The notes beneath the pieces were generated by a model. That model was not told where the DNA came from. It saw nothing but the letters and a program-made list of their open reading frames with translations, and did not search any database. From NCBI GenBank assembly GCA_013823245.1, contig PNLU01000006.1:1-64000 (forward strand): a stretch of DNA of 64,000 nt, given 5' to 3'. Source of the stretch: Alcanivorax sp. GTDB lineage: Bacteria; Pseudomonadota; Gammaproteobacteria; Pseudomonadales; Alcanivoracaceae. A program made the position numbers and the translations under genes. Positions 9,378-20,565 of the stretch are shown here, piece by piece. The first letter of the stretch is position 1; each line of letters starts with the position of its first letter.

Positions 9378-9704
9378 TCAGAGGGTGCTGTCGAGGAACG
9401 CGGTCAGCTGTGACTTGGACAGGGCGCCGACCTTGGTGGCTTCCACATTGCCGTTCTTGAACACGGTCAGGGTGGGGATGCCACGCACGCCGTACTTGCG
9501 CGGGGTGTCCGGGTTGTCGTCGATGTTGATCTTGACGACCTTCAGGCGGCCTTCGTACTCCTTGACCACCTCTTCCAGGATCGGGGCGATCATCTTGCAC
9601 GGGCCGCACCAGGGGGCCCAGTAGTCCACCAGTACCGGCTCATCGGCCTTGAGGACGTCCGCCTCGAAGCTGCTGTCGGAGGCGTTGATAATCTCGCCGC
9701 TCAT
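9378..9704 (-). CDS. trxA: Thioredoxin 1
   Basis: The 108-residue protein has the WCGPCK redox motif (Cys33 and Cys36) and the cis-proline segment GIPTLTVF. It is the cytosolic disulfide reductase that serves ribonucleotide reductase, PAPS reductase and many others. It lies upstream of rho on the same strand and is divergent from ppx. Confidence 0.98.
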   Translation of the reverse strand: MSGEIINASDSSFEADVLKADEPVLVDYWAPWCGPCKMIAPILEEVVKEYEGRLKVVKINIDDNPDTPRKYGVRGIPTLTVFKNGNVEATKVGALSKSQLTAFLDSTL

Positions 9705-9879
9705 TGAAATCTCCTGAATTGGGTTAGCGTTGAGGATGATATCAGATCACAGCGTGCAATATTCAAGCCCGTATGCGGTGATCGCCGCCATAGGGGGGCT
9801 CGATAGCCGTCATCCCCTTGTCGTCCGGTTGGGCTACAATCGGCCTCACATGCCGTTATCACCAGCCAGGGAGAGGACA

Positions 9880-11388
9880 TTGCCGATCGCCACACGCCGC
9901 AACACGCCAGAGCAACTGGCCGCCATTGATCTGGGTTCCAACAGCTTCCATATGGTCGTGGCCCGGCTGGTTCAGGGCGAACTGCAGATTCAGGAGGGGC
10001 TCTCGGAGAAGGTGCAACTGGGGGCCGGGCTGGATGAGCAGAACCGTATTACCGACGACGCCCGGGCCCGGGCGCTGGAATGCCTGGGCCGCTTTGCCCA
10101 GCGGATTCGAGGCGTGCCGGCGGGCGGTGTACGGGTGGTGGGCACTAACGCACTGCGCATGGCCCGGAACGCGCGGGAATTCATTCGCGACGCCGAGGCG
10201 GTGCTGGGACAGGACATCGAGATCGTGGCGGGCCGGGAGGAGGCGCGCCTGATCTATCTGGGGGTCAGCCATTCGCTGGCCGACCAGCCCGGGCGGCGTC
10301 TGGTGGTGGATATCGGTGGCGGCAGCACCGAGCTGATCATCGGTGAGCGCTTCGAGGCGCTGGAGACCGAATCATTGCACATGGGCTGTGTCAGCTTCAC
10401 TCGTCGCTTTTTCCCCCAGGGGCAGTGCACCGACAAGGCTTTCGACAAGGCGATCACCACCGCCCGGCAGGAGGTGCTGAGTCTGGAGGCGGCTTACCGC
10501 CGGGCCGGGTGGCAGCAGGCGGTGGGCGCGTCGGGGTCGGTCAAGGCGATTGCCCAGGTGTGTCAGGAGAACGGCTGGAGCGACGGCGATATCACCCTGG
10601 ACGGGCTGCAGCGGGCGCGGCGCAAGCTGGTCAAGGCGGGCACGGTGGCGGAGGCCGAGCTCAAGGGCCTGCGCGACGACCGGATGCCGATCTTCCCGGC
10701 CGGGCTGGCGATCCTCACGGGCATATTCGAGCAACTGGGCATCACCAGCATGGCGGTCTCCGGCGGGGCCCTGCGCGAGGGTGTGCTGTATGACTTGCTG
10801 GGGCGCCTGGATCACGAGGACGTGCGGGAGCGCAGCATTGGCGTGCTGATGAGCCGCTACCACGTGGATCAGGCCCAGGCGCAACGCGTATGCGATACCG
10901 CGATGGATTTTCTGGGCCAGGTGGCGACGGCCTGGGGGCTGGAGGCAGAGGAGTATGCGGATGCCCTGCGTTGGGGCGCCCAGCTGCACGAGGTCGGGCT
11001 GTCGGTGTCGCACAGCCAGTTCCACAAGCACGGGGCTTATCTGATCGAGAATTCGGATCTGGCGGGGTTCTCGCGCCAGACTCAACAGGTGCTGGCGACG
11101 CTGGTGCGCGCCCACCGGCGCAAGGTGCCGATGGCGGCGCTGGAGGCGCTGCCGCAGGAGGATCAGGCGTCGACGCTGAAACTGTGCCTGCTGCTGCGTC
11201 TGGCGGCACGTCTGCACCATGCGCGCAGCGACGCGCTACTGCCGGGGCTGGTGTTGGAAGGGACGGACCAGCAACTGGCGCTGCGCTTTCCGGAAGGCTG
11301 GCTGGCGGAGCACCCGCTGACCCAGGCGGATCTGGAGCAGGAGCAGGAATACTTCGCCGGGGCCGGCGTGGCGCTGACGGTCAGTTAG
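9880..11388 (+). CDS. ppx: Exopolyphosphatase
   Basis: The protein has 502 residues, close to the roughly 510 of E. coli Ppx, and removes terminal phosphate from polyphosphate. The N-terminal half is the Ppx/GppA ASKHA domain ([18 protein letters not shown], then [14 protein letters not shown]). The C-terminal half is the HD-like domain. I chose the TTG start at 9880 because AGGGAG precedes it and the resulting MPI N-terminus matches E. coli Ppx. An in-frame ATG at 9850 lies about 10 nt after a TACAAT -10-like hexamer and has no ribosome site. The 3' end overlaps the convergent ppk by 4 nt. Confidence 0.95.
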   Translation: MPIATRRNTPEQLAAIDLGSNSFHMVVARLVQGELQIQEGLSEKVQLGAGLDEQNRITDDARARALECLGRFAQRIRGVPAGGVRVVGTNALRMARNAREFIRDAEAVLGQDIEIVAGREEARLIYLGVSHSLADQPGRRLVVDIGGGSTELIIGERFEALETESLHMGCVSFTRRFFPQGQCTDKAFDKAITTARQEVLSLEAAYRRAGWQQAVGASGSVKAIAQVCQENGWSDGDITLDGLQRARRKLVKAGTVAEAELKGLRDDRMPIFPAGLAILTGIFEQLGITSMAVSGGALREGVLYDLLGRLDHEDVRERSIGVLMSRYHVDQAQAQRVCDTAMDFLGQVATAWGLEAEEYADALRWGAQLHEVGLSVSHSQFHKHGAYLIENSDLAGFSRQTQQVLATLVRAHRRKVPMAALEALPQEDQASTLKLCLLLRLAARLHHARSDALLPGLVLEGTDQQLALRFPEGWLAEHPLTQADLEQEQEYFAGAGVALTVS

Positions 11389-13478
11389 CCGGTCAGCGTC
11401 TCCAGCAGGCGGCCCTGCGCAGCCAGCGGTGCGGCTGTATGAGGCGCTGTAGCGGGCACCACGCGCCGGTAGCTGCCATCTGCTGACAGTTCCCACGCCT
11501 GGACGTTGTCCTCCAGATAATATTCCAGCCCCTCTCGAATCACGCGCTTGCGCAGCTTCGGGTCGTTGATCGGGAAGCAGGTTTCCACCCGGTTGACCAG
11601 GTTGCGTTCCATCCAGTCGGCGCTGGACAGATAAACCTTTTCTTCGCCGCCGTTCAGGAAATAGTAAATCCGGGTGTGCTCCAGGAAGCGGCCGATGATC
11701 GAGCGCACGCGGATGTTGTCGGAAACGCCGGGGATGCCGGGCCGCAGGCAACAGATGCCGCGCACGATCAGGTCGATCTGCACGCCCGCCTGACTGGCGC
11801 CGTAGAGCGCACGCATGATCTGCGGATCGGTCAGGGAATTGAACTTGGCGATGATGCGCGCGCTCTGGCCCGCTCTGGCAGCCTCTGTTTCGGCGGCGAT
11901 CAGTTCCAGCAGGCCGGAGTGCAGGGTGAACGGCGAATGCATCAGCTGCTTCAGGCGTGCCGCCTTGCCCATGCCGGTCAGTTCCAGAAAGATCTTGTGC
12001 ACGTCCTGGCACAGGCCTTCGTCAGCGGTCAGCAGGCCGTAATCCGTGTACACCTTGGTGGTTTTCATATGGTAGTTGCCGGTACCCATGTGCGCGTAGC
12101 GGCGAATGCCGTCCGGCTCGCGGCGTACTACCAACAGCATCTTGGCGTGGGTTTTGTAGCCCACGATGCCATACACGACGATGGCGCCGGCCTCCTGCAA
12201 TCGACGTGCGCCTTCGATATTGCTTTCTTCATCGAAGCGGGCGCGCAGTTCGATCACCACGGTGACTTCCTTGCCATTGCGCGCTGCGGTTTCCAGATGG
12301 TCGAGAATTTCCGAGTCGCGCCCGGTGCGATACAGCGTCTGCTTGATTGCCAGCACTTTCGGGTCGCGCGCGGCTTCCGCCAGAAAGTTGACCACCGGCG
12401 CAAAGGATTCGAACGGGTGATGCAGCAGGATATCGCCCTGGCGAATCACGTCGAACAGGGATTCTGCGCTTTTGATGCGCGGCGGTATCTTCGGGGTGAA
12501 CGGCGTGTACCGCAGGCGCGGGCGCTGCACGTCGGTGAACATGCGCGCCAGGTTCACGGGGCCGTTCACTTCATACAAGTCTTCTTCGCCCAGCTCGAAC
12601 TTGCGCAGCAGGTAGTCGATCAGGTGTCGGGGACAGTTATCGGCCACTTCCAGGCGCACTTCATCGCCATAACGACGCAGCAGCAGTTCACCTTTCAGGG
12701 CGAGCGCCAGATCGTCCACATCTTCGTCCACTTCCAGATCGGCATTACGGGTCACGCGGAACTGATAGCAGCCGGTCGCCTTCATGCCCGGGAACAGGTC
12801 GCTGACATGGGCATGGATCATCGATGACAGGAAGACAAAATTGTCGTTGCCGTCGATACAGATATCGTCTGGCATGCGAATGATGCGCGGCAGGGAACGC
12901 GGGGCGGGCACGATGGCCAGGCCGGTCTTGCGGCCGAAGGCATCCTTGCCGTCCAGGGGCACGATAAAGTTCAGGCTCTTGTTCACCAGGCGCGGGAAGG
13001 GGTGGGCCGGGTCCAGGGCGATGGGCGTCAGCACGGGATAAATCTGGTCGCGGAAATAGCGTTTGACCCAGGCTTCCTGCTCCGGCGTCCAGTGTTCGCG
13101 GCGCAGGAAGTTCACGCCCTCGGCGGCCAGCGCGGGCAGCAGGATGTCATTGAGAATGTGATACTGGCGCGTCACCGCCTCATGGGCGGTTTCGCTGATG
13201 CGGCGCAGCACTTCGGCGGGCAGCAGACCATCGGGCCCTGGCTGGCCAGTGCGCGTCTGCACCTGGTTCTGCAAGCCCGCAACGCGGATCTCGAAGAACT
13301 CATCCATGTTGCTGGAGAAGATCAGCAGGAAGTTGAGCCGCTCCATCAGTGGATGGCGCTCGTCCATGGCCTGTTCCAGCACCCGCAGGTTGAATTGCAG
13401 CAGGCTCAGGTCCCGGTTGATGTACCACTCCGGAAGGTCCTGTTCCGTGGAGACGGGATCAATCACTGCATCGTTCAT
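11385..13478 (-). CDS. ppk: Polyphosphate kinase 1
   Basis: The 697-residue protein reversibly makes polyphosphate from ATP. The N-terminal domain opens with [20 protein letters not shown]. Phospholipase-D-like catalytic regions carry the histidines of YKTHAK (about residue 444) and EHTRIYYF (about residue 601), which correspond to the phosphohistidine and acid histidine of PPK1. Three Pho-box-like repeats lie about 40 nt upstream of the start. The gene is tail-to-tail with ppx, which degrades its product. Confidence 0.98.
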   Translation of the reverse strand: MNDAVIDPVSTEQDLPEWYINRDLSLLQFNLRVLEQAMDERHPLMERLNFLLIFSSNMDEFFEIRVAGLQNQVQTRTGQPGPDGLLPAEVLRRISETAHEAVTRQYHILNDILLPALAAEGVNFLRREHWTPEQEAWVKRYFRDQIYPVLTPIALDPAHPFPRLVNKSLNFIVPLDGKDAFGRKTGLAIVPAPRSLPRIIRMPDDICIDGNDNFVFLSSMIHAHVSDLFPGMKATGCYQFRVTRNADLEVDEDVDDLALALKGELLLRRYGDEVRLEVADNCPRHLIDYLLRKFELGEEDLYEVNGPVNLARMFTDVQRPRLRYTPFTPKIPPRIKSAESLFDVIRQGDILLHHPFESFAPVVNFLAEAARDPKVLAIKQTLYRTGRDSEILDHLETAARNGKEVTVVIELRARFDEESNIEGARRLQEAGAIVVYGIVGYKTHAKMLLVVRREPDGIRRYAHMGTGNYHMKTTKVYTDYGLLTADEGLCQDVHKIFLELTGMGKAARLKQLMHSPFTLHSGLLELIAAETEAARAGQSARIIAKFNSLTDPQIMRALYGASQAGVQIDLIVRGICCLRPGIPGVSDNIRVRSIIGRFLEHTRIYYFLNGGEEKVYLSSADWMERNLVNRVETCFPINDPKLRKRVIREGLEYYLEDNVQAWELSADGSYRRVVPATAPHTAAPLAAQGRLLETLTG

Positions 13479-13519
13479 GGGTGCTGGCCTGTGCTGTCAG
13501 TCCGGTAAGGGGTCCTCTA

Positions 13520-13552
13520 TTGCATGACATTAATGTGACAGACGTATGACGC
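13520..13552 (-). promoter_or_regulatory. Triple Pho-box-like direct repeat upstream of ppk
   Basis: Read on the minus strand there are three consecutive 11-mers: GCGTCATACGT, CTGTCACATTA and ATGTCATGCAA. Each holds GTCAT or GTCAC at the same offset, matching the 11-bp PhoB direct-repeat spacing. The element ends 41 nt before the ppk start. ppk is under PhoB control in several gammaproteobacteria. Confidence 0.75.
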
Positions 13553-13565
13553 CGGGCGGCTCACT

Positions 13566-15066
<1,501 letters not shown>

Positions 15067-15067
<1 letters not shown>

Positions 15068-15582
15068 TGGGCCGCTGGCGTCCGCCGAGCACCCCGGCGT
15101 CAAAATACATTACCCCGGACGGTTATCGCCGCCTTAACGAAGAGCTGCAATACCTGTGGAAGACCAAGCGCCCGGCGGTCACGCAATCGGTGCAGGAGGC
15201 CGCTGCCCAGGGGGATCGCTCCGAGAATGCCGAATATATCTACGGCAAGAAGATGCTGCGCGAGATCGACAGCCGTATCCGCTTCCTGTCTCGACGTCTG
15301 GACGACATGGTCGTGGTGGACCGCCTGCCGGAGGACCAGAGCCGGGTGTTTTTCGGGGCCTGGGTCCATCTGCTGGATGAGCAGGACCAGACCCTGATCC
15401 TGCGTCTTGTAGGCCCGGATGAAACCGATTCGAAACGAAACTGGATCAGTATTGATTCACCCGTGGCGCGCGCCTTGCTCGGCAAGCGGGTGGGCGATGA
15501 GGTGCAGGTGGCTACCCCCACCGGCGAACGCTGCTATGATCTGATGGCAATACGCTACGGCGACAGCGGACAGGATGCATGA
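15067..15582 (+). CDS. greB: Transcription elongation factor GreB
   Basis: GreB binds the RNA polymerase secondary channel and stimulates cleavage of backtracked RNA. The 171-residue protein has the N-terminal coiled coil with the acidic tip region (QGDRSENAEYIYGKKMLREID) and the C-terminal FKBP-like domain. The basic, KYITPDGYRRL-type N-terminus and the GKKMLREIDSRI segment fit GreB rather than GreA. The start overlaps the VOC stop, so translation is probably coupled. Confidence 0.94.
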
Positions 15583-16259
15583 ATACGATTCGGGACAAAC
15601 ATATCAACTTTATTCGCAAATCCCTGGTGGGTGGGCTGGTGGTCCTGTTGCCGCTGGCGATCATTGCGTTCTTCTTTCGCTGGATTTACAGCCTGGTGAC
15701 CGACCTGACGTCGCCGGTGGCGATGATCTTCATTCGCGGTTTTGGTTGGCCCCAGTTTGCGGCAGATCTGATCGGCATTGCGACGCTGGTGCTGATCTGC
15801 TTTCTGGTGGGAAATCTGATCACGACGCGGCTGGGTAGCTGGGCCTGGAACCGTATGGAAGAAAGTGTCATGGCGCGCTTGCCGGGCTATCGCTCGGTGC
15901 GCGAGGTGATTGCCCAGATTCTCGGCGGCAAGGAAGACTCGCCGTTTTCCCGTGGCGAAGTGGCACGCATCTGGCTCTACGGGCGTCAGGTGGATGTGTC
16001 CGTGCTCGGGCTGGTGACGTCGCGCCATCCTGACGGGCGTGTGTCGGTGTTCGTGCCCACGGGGCCCAATCCCACGTCCGGGTTCATCTATCACTGCAGT
16101 ATGGACGTCGTGACCCTGTGCCCGGAAATCCGGGTGGAGCAGATGATGAAGGTCGTAGTAGCCTGTGGTGCGGGCACCAGCAGTCTGATCGAGATGTTGC
16201 CCGATGCTTCCTTGCGGCCGGGCGGCCGCACGGACTTTGACGACACGGAGAAACCATGA
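15579..16259 (+). CDS. DUF502 membrane protein
   Basis: The 226-residue protein has two N-terminal transmembrane segments (about residues 15-38 and 58-80) and a soluble C-terminal part typical of the DUF502 family. The conserved PTGPNPTSGF motif is near residue 165. Function is unestablished. It overlaps greB and elbB by 4 nt each (ATGA), so it belongs to this operon. Confidence 0.85.
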   Translation: MNTIRDKHINFIRKSLVGGLVVLLPLAIIAFFFRWIYSLVTDLTSPVAMIFIRGFGWPQFAADLIGIATLVLICFLVGNLITTRLGSWAWNRMEESVMARLPGYRSVREVIAQILGGKEDSPFSRGEVARIWLYGRQVDVSVLGLVTSRHPDGRVSVFVPTGPNPTSGFIYHCSMDVVTLCPEIRVEQMMKVVVACGAGTSSLIEMLPDASLRPGGRTDFDDTEKP

Positions 16260-16915
16260 AATTCGCGGTATTGCTGGCGGGCAGTGGTGTATTCGACGGC
16301 TCGGAAATCTATGAAACCACGCTGACCCTGCTGAACCTTGATCGGGCCGACATCGACTACCAATGCATGGCGCCGGATATTCCCCAGGCGCATGTGATCA
16401 ATCACATGACCGGTGAAGAAATGCCGGGTGAGTCGCGCAATGTGCTGATCGAAGCGGCCCGGGTGGCGCGCGGTGAGATCATTGATCTGGCCGAGGCCAA
16501 TCCGGCGGATTATGACGCGCTGGTTGTGCCGGGCGGTTTCGGGGTGGCGAAAAATCTGTGTGATTTTGCCTTCAAGGGCGACGCCATGCAGATCAATCCG
16601 TCGGTCAGGACGTTTATTCAGGCGGTGCACAAGGCGGGCAAACCCGTGGGCCTGATCTGTATTGCGCCCACCATGGCCGCACAGTTGTTTGGTGAAGGCA
16701 CAGCCTGCACCATCGGCACGAATGAAGACGTGGCGGCAGCCATTGGCAAGATGGGTGGCAAGCACATCAGTTGCCCGGTCACGGATGTGGTGGTGGACGA
16801 AGCGAAAAAGCTGATTACCACGCCGGCCTACATGGAAGCCGGTCGTATTCATGAGGCGGCGGACGGGATCGAGAAACTGGTGGCGCAGCTGATTGATATG
16901 GCCAGAACGGCCTGA
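16256..16915 (+). CDS. elbB: ElbB, DJ-1/PfpI-superfamily glyoxalase-like protein
   Basis: The 219-residue protein opens KFAVLLAGSGVFDGSEIYE and carries the nucleophile-elbow cysteine in LICIAPTMAA. It is the ElbB (enhancing lycopene biosynthesis protein 2) branch of the DJ-1 superfamily, reported to have weak glyoxalase activity. It is the last gene of the VOC-greB-DUF502-elbB operon, overlapping DUF502 by 4 nt. Confidence 0.93.
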   Translation: MKFAVLLAGSGVFDGSEIYETTLTLLNLDRADIDYQCMAPDIPQAHVINHMTGEEMPGESRNVLIEAARVARGEIIDLAEANPADYDALVVPGGFGVAKNLCDFAFKGDAMQINPSVRTFIQAVHKAGKPVGLICIAPTMAAQLFGEGTACTIGTNEDVAAAIGKMGGKHISCPVTDVVVDEAKKLITTPAYMEAGRIHEAADGIEKLVAQLIDMARTA

Positions 16916-16921
16916 GGCCGG

Positions 16922-17485
16922 TTACAGCCGCATCATGGGCAACGGACTGAAGGGGTGGGTGGCCATGCGTCGCAGGGTCATCTGCATCAGTCGGGTATGG
17001 AAGCCTTCGTCCGGAAACCGGTCACACACCTCGTTGATGAAGTCCCGGGGCAGGTCAAACGTCAGCCAGCGCAATGACACATCGATCCAGTCGGCGCGAC
17101 GGAACAGCTCGGCCAGCGGCGGCTCGCCTGGCCGGGCGGGTTCGGCGCCGCCATCGCGAATGCGGCGCATGCGGTGGTGCTGGGCAATCATGATATCGAT
17201 TTCGGCCTGCCAGGCACTGCGGGCGATGCTGTCCAGATAATCGCGCGCCAGGCGGCGCGAGGGCGGCAGATAATCGAAGGTACGTGCCGTCCAGATGCCC
17301 AGATCATGGAAGGCCGTGGCGATGGCCACCTTGCTGACGGTGTCGGCGGTGTTTTCGCATTGCGCCAGGGTGAAGTTCAGCACCCGGTAGCAATGATGCC
17401 GGTAGGGTTCATAGTCACAGCCCAGGGCGGCGCGGTGGCTGCCCAGAATTTCATCCAGCAGTGTGACTTGATCGTAGATCTGCAT
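16922..17485 (-). CDS. HD-domain protein
   Basis: The 187-residue protein has HD-superfamily metal motifs: a histidine in YRHHCYRV near residue 30 and the HD pair in AFHDLGIW near residue 60. The HD superfamily covers phosphohydrolases, but the substrate cannot be named. The start is preceded by GAGGGAAG. Its 3' end converges on elbB. Confidence 0.75.
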   Translation of the reverse strand: MQIYDQVTLLDEILGSHRAALGCDYEPYRHHCYRVLNFTLAQCENTADTVSKVAIATAFHDLGIWTARTFDYLPPSRRLARDYLDSIARSAWQAEIDIMIAQHHRMRRIRDGGAEPARPGEPPLAELFRRADWIDVSLRWLTFDLPRDFINEVCDRFPDEGFHTRLMQMTLRRMATHPFSPLPMMRL

Positions 17486-17552
17486 TCGCTTCCCTCGCCA
17501 GTTCCCCGATTCTAGCCTATTCTTGGCCGGTTCGTGTGTCGGGGGTCATAAA

Positions 17553-18029
17553 ATGCAGTTCAACACAGGCATGAAAACGATAAAAGGTGTGGTCGCGGCC
17601 GTAGTGCTGGCGTGTGCAGCGCCGGTTCAGGCAGCGGATTACGGTATCGGTATTGATCTTATCCGGGTGATCGACCAGAACCAGGATGACGGCATGTTCA
17701 ATGTCTTTGTCCAGGCGCCGGCCGGGGCGGGTGCGCTGTATGCCGCCTACGCCAGTGGCGATAACCTGAACATCGTCGAACTGGCCTACAAGCACTATCT
17801 GGGCGGGCGCATGAATGGTGCGTTTTTCCAGGCCGGGGTGGGCTATTACGACGGCAACAATGATGACGATCTGGGCTTTGTCGGCGCGTTCGGCTACGAA
17901 CGTAAACTGGCCAAACACTTTGCGGTCAGTGGCGCGGTGCGCATGGTCGCCGGGGTCGATGAAAACCTGATTGGTTACCGCGAAACCCCGGTGTACCAGC
18001 CGGTGCTCGGATTCATGCTGGCGTTCTAA
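17553..18029 (+). CDS. Small outer-membrane beta-barrel-like protein of unknown function
   Basis: The 158-residue product has a clear signal peptide (GVVAAVVLACAAPVQA, cleavage before ADYG). Alternating hydrophobic/polar strands rich in Gly, Tyr and Phe follow, ending in a C-terminal phenylalanine (VLGFMLAF), typical of BAM-dependent outer-membrane proteins. I chose the ATG at 17553 because GGGGG precedes it; the ATG at 17571 would also leave a signal peptide. I do not recognise a named family. Confidence 0.65.
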   Translation: MQFNTGMKTIKGVVAAVVLACAAPVQAADYGIGIDLIRVIDQNQDDGMFNVFVQAPAGAGALYAAYASGDNLNIVELAYKHYLGGRMNGAFFQAGVGYYDGNNDDDLGFVGAFGYERKLAKHFAVSGAVRMVAGVDENLIGYRETPVYQPVLGFMLAF

Positions 18030-18053
18030 CCGGTTTTATAACGGGTGTTCTAA

Positions 18054-19970
18054 CTACAGCAGCGCCTGCTCGGCGGCTTCCAGGGCCTCCATGGCATCGA
18101 GCAGGTCGGCTTCCAGGGCGTCCTGCTCTTGCCGCAGGCGGCCCTGGCGCGCCACCAGTTCTGTCAGGCGGGTTTTCTGATCCGGCTGGTACAGCGTCTC
18201 GTCGGCCAGTTCGGCTTCCAGTGCGGCCAGCGTTTGCTGGCACTGCTCCAGTTTTTTCTCCTGTTGCGTCACGGTTTGCTGCAACGGGCGCAGGGCGTTG
18301 CGTCGCTGGGCGGCTTCCTGGCGCTTGGCGCGGGCATCCACTTTGGGGGCCTCGCTGGTGGGCGGGCGGCTGTCGCTGCGTTGCGTTTTCTGCCGTTCGC
18401 GCAGCCAGCGGGCATAGTCATCCAGATCCCCGTCGAACGCCGTTACGGTGCCCTGCGCCACCAGCACCAGCTCGTCCACGGTGGTTTCCAGCAGGTGCCG
18501 GTCGTGGGAGACCAGCACCACGGCCCCCTCGAAAGCCTGCAAGGCCAGGGTCAGCGCCTCGCGCATGTCCAGGTCCAGGTGGTTGGCCGGTTCGTCGAGC
18601 AGCAACAGCGCCGGGCGGGTCTGTACCAGCAGGGCCAGGGCCAGCCGTGATTTTTCACCGCCGGAGAAGCGGGCCACCGGTGCAAAGATGTCGTCGCCCT
18701 GGAAGCCGAAGCGGCCCAGCTCGCTGCGCACGGCGCTCTCTTCCCAGCGGGGCTGGGCCGCCTGCATCAGCGCCATCGGCGTGCCATCGGCGGGCAGGGC
18801 GTCCACCTGCTGCTGGTGGAAGTAACCGATCACCAGGTCCGGGCCCACGGTAAAGCGGCCGGACAGTGGCGCCAGTTGCCCGGCGAGGGTGCGGATCAGG
18901 GTCGATTTGCCCGCACCATTGGGCCCGAGCAGGCCAATGCGGCTTTCCGGGCGCAGGCTCAGGTCCACCTGCGTGAGAATGGCGGTTTCGGTGTCGCCGT
19001 TGCGGTAGCCGCAGCGCACCTGCTCCAGATCAAGCATCGGGTTGGGCAGCTTGACCGGTTCAGGGAAGGTGAAGCGGAAGCCGTCGGCCACATGGGCCGG
19101 GGCGATCAGTTCCAGTTTTTCCAGGGCCTTGACCCGGCTCTGCGCCTGGCGTGCCTTGCTGGCCTTGGCCTTGAAGCGGGCGATGAATTTTTTCAGGTGC
19201 TCGGCCTGGGCCACCTGTTTGCGGTATTCGCTGTCCTGGTGGGCCAGTTGCTCCGCGCGCAGGCGCTCGAAGTCGCTGTAATTGCCGGTGTAATGGGTCA
19301 GCGTCTGGCGTTCGATATGCAGGATATGGCCGACCACCGTGTCGAGAAAATCCCGGTCGTGGGAGATCAGCACCAGGGTGCCGGGGAACTGGCGCAGCCA
19401 GTCCTGTAGCCAGAGCACGGCGTCCAGATCGAGGTGGTTGGTGGGTTCGTCGAGCAGCAGCAGATCGGCATCCGATAACAGTACTCGGGCCAGATTCAGG
19501 CGCATGCGCCAGCCACCGGAAAAGCTCGCCACCGGCTGTTGCTGCTGCGCTTCGGAAAAGCCGAGCCCCGCCAACACGGTGGCGGCGCGGGCGGGTTGCG
19601 ACCAGGCGTCCAGCGCTTCCAGCCGGGCATGGGCCTGGGCAATGGCGCTGCCGTCGGCGGCCTGTTCGGCGCTGGCCAGTGCCTGCTGGGCCGCGCGCAG
19701 GGCCTCGTGGCCGTCGAGCACGTAATCGAGTGCCGCCTGCGCCAGGGCGGGCACTTCCTGATCCATGGTCGCCACGCGCCAGTCTGCGGGCCGGTGGTAG
19801 TGGCCGCGATCGGCTTCCAGACGACCATTGAGCAGATTCAGCAGTGAACTCTTGCCGCATCCGTTGCGCCCGGTCAGGCCGACTTTCCAGCCGCTGTGCA
19901 AGCTGAGATTGGCGTCGCGGATCAGGACATCCGGGCCTCGGCGCAGATCCAGTTGTTCCAGGCGCAGCAT
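18054..19970 (-). CDS. yheS: ABC-F ATPase YheS
   Basis: The 638-residue protein has two ABC domains and no membrane segment. The P-loops are GLTGRNGCGKSS (near residue 32) and GLLGPNGAGKST (near residue 345). The signatures are FSGGWRMRLNL and FSGGEKSRLAL, and the linker is rich in Lys/Arg. A C-terminal coiled coil spans about residues 535-638. Length and motifs match E. coli YheS closely. ABC-F proteins act on the ribosomal E site; the cellular role of YheS is not settled. Confidence 0.95.
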   Translation of the reverse strand: MLRLEQLDLRRGPDVLIRDANLSLHSGWKVGLTGRNGCGKSSLLNLLNGRLEADRGHYHRPADWRVATMDQEVPALAQAALDYVLDGHEALRAAQQALASAEQAADGSAIAQAHARLEALDAWSQPARAATVLAGLGFSEAQQQQPVASFSGGWRMRLNLARVLLSDADLLLLDEPTNHLDLDAVLWLQDWLRQFPGTLVLISHDRDFLDTVVGHILHIERQTLTHYTGNYSDFERLRAEQLAHQDSEYRKQVAQAEHLKKFIARFKAKASKARQAQSRVKALEKLELIAPAHVADGFRFTFPEPVKLPNPMLDLEQVRCGYRNGDTETAILTQVDLSLRPESRIGLLGPNGAGKSTLIRTLAGQLAPLSGRFTVGPDLVIGYFHQQQVDALPADGTPMALMQAAQPRWEESAVRSELGRFGFQGDDIFAPVARFSGGEKSRLALALLVQTRPALLLLDEPANHLDLDMREALTLALQAFEGAVVLVSHDRHLLETTVDELVLVAQGTVTAFDGDLDDYARWLRERQKTQRSDSRPPTSEAPKVDARAKRQEAAQRRNALRPLQQTVTQQEKKLEQCQQTLAALEAELADETLYQPDQKTRLTELVARQGRLRQEQDALEADLLDAMEALEAAEQALL

Positions 19971-20087
19971 GGCAGATCACGGGGTGGTGAATGAGGCTGG
20001 CAAGTGTAGGCGGCAGCGTGGCTGGCGGCAATGCAGGGGCTGTGCGCACAATAGGCGCCAGGCAAGGTTCCGGAGGGGAGTTCTGAC

Positions 20088-20564
20088 ATGACATCAGCCG
20101 CAGACACGGCATCAATCTGGCACTACGCGGTGCGTTTGTGGAAACGCCCCGGCGTGACCAGCGCGGCGCTGGTGTTGCAGGACCGCCACGGGGTGTCGGT
20201 GTGCCTGGCGCTGGCGGCGTTATGGTTGGCCGACGAGGACGTGACCCCGGATGCCGCGCTGGCGGGCATGCTGGTGGACACCGCGCTGGATTGGGAGCAG
20301 CAGCGCATTGCGCCGCTGCGGGTCTTGCGTCGGCAGGCCTCGGCCCGGGCTGACTGGGCCGACTGGAAGCGGGCGCTTCAGGATGCTGAACTGGAAGCCG
20401 AACGGCTGCTGTTGCAGGAGCTGGCGGCGCCGCTCATTCACCGCCCCTGGCCCCGGGGCCAGGGTGACCGGCGTGCCTGGTTGTTGCTGGTGCTGCCGGA
20501 GATGGCGCAGTGCGAGAGCCTGGCGAAGGCGGTGACGACGCTGCTGGACACGTGTCAGGAATGA
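20088..20564 (+). CDS. TIGR02444/DUF2390-family protein
   Basis: The 158-residue protein opens SIWHYAVRLWKRPGV and has the VCLALAALWLA segment typical of the TIGR02444 family of small helical proteins. The function of the family is unknown; it is often next to yheS. AGGGGAG precedes the start. The stop is one base from the end of the convergent parA-like gene. Confidence 0.82.
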   Translation: MTSAADTASIWHYAVRLWKRPGVTSAALVLQDRHGVSVCLALAALWLADEDVTPDAALAGMLVDTALDWEQQRIAPLRVLRRQASARADWADWKRALQDAELEAERLLLQELAAPLIHRPWPRGQGDRRAWLLLVLPEMAQCESLAKAVTTLLDTCQE

Positions 20565-20565
20565 A

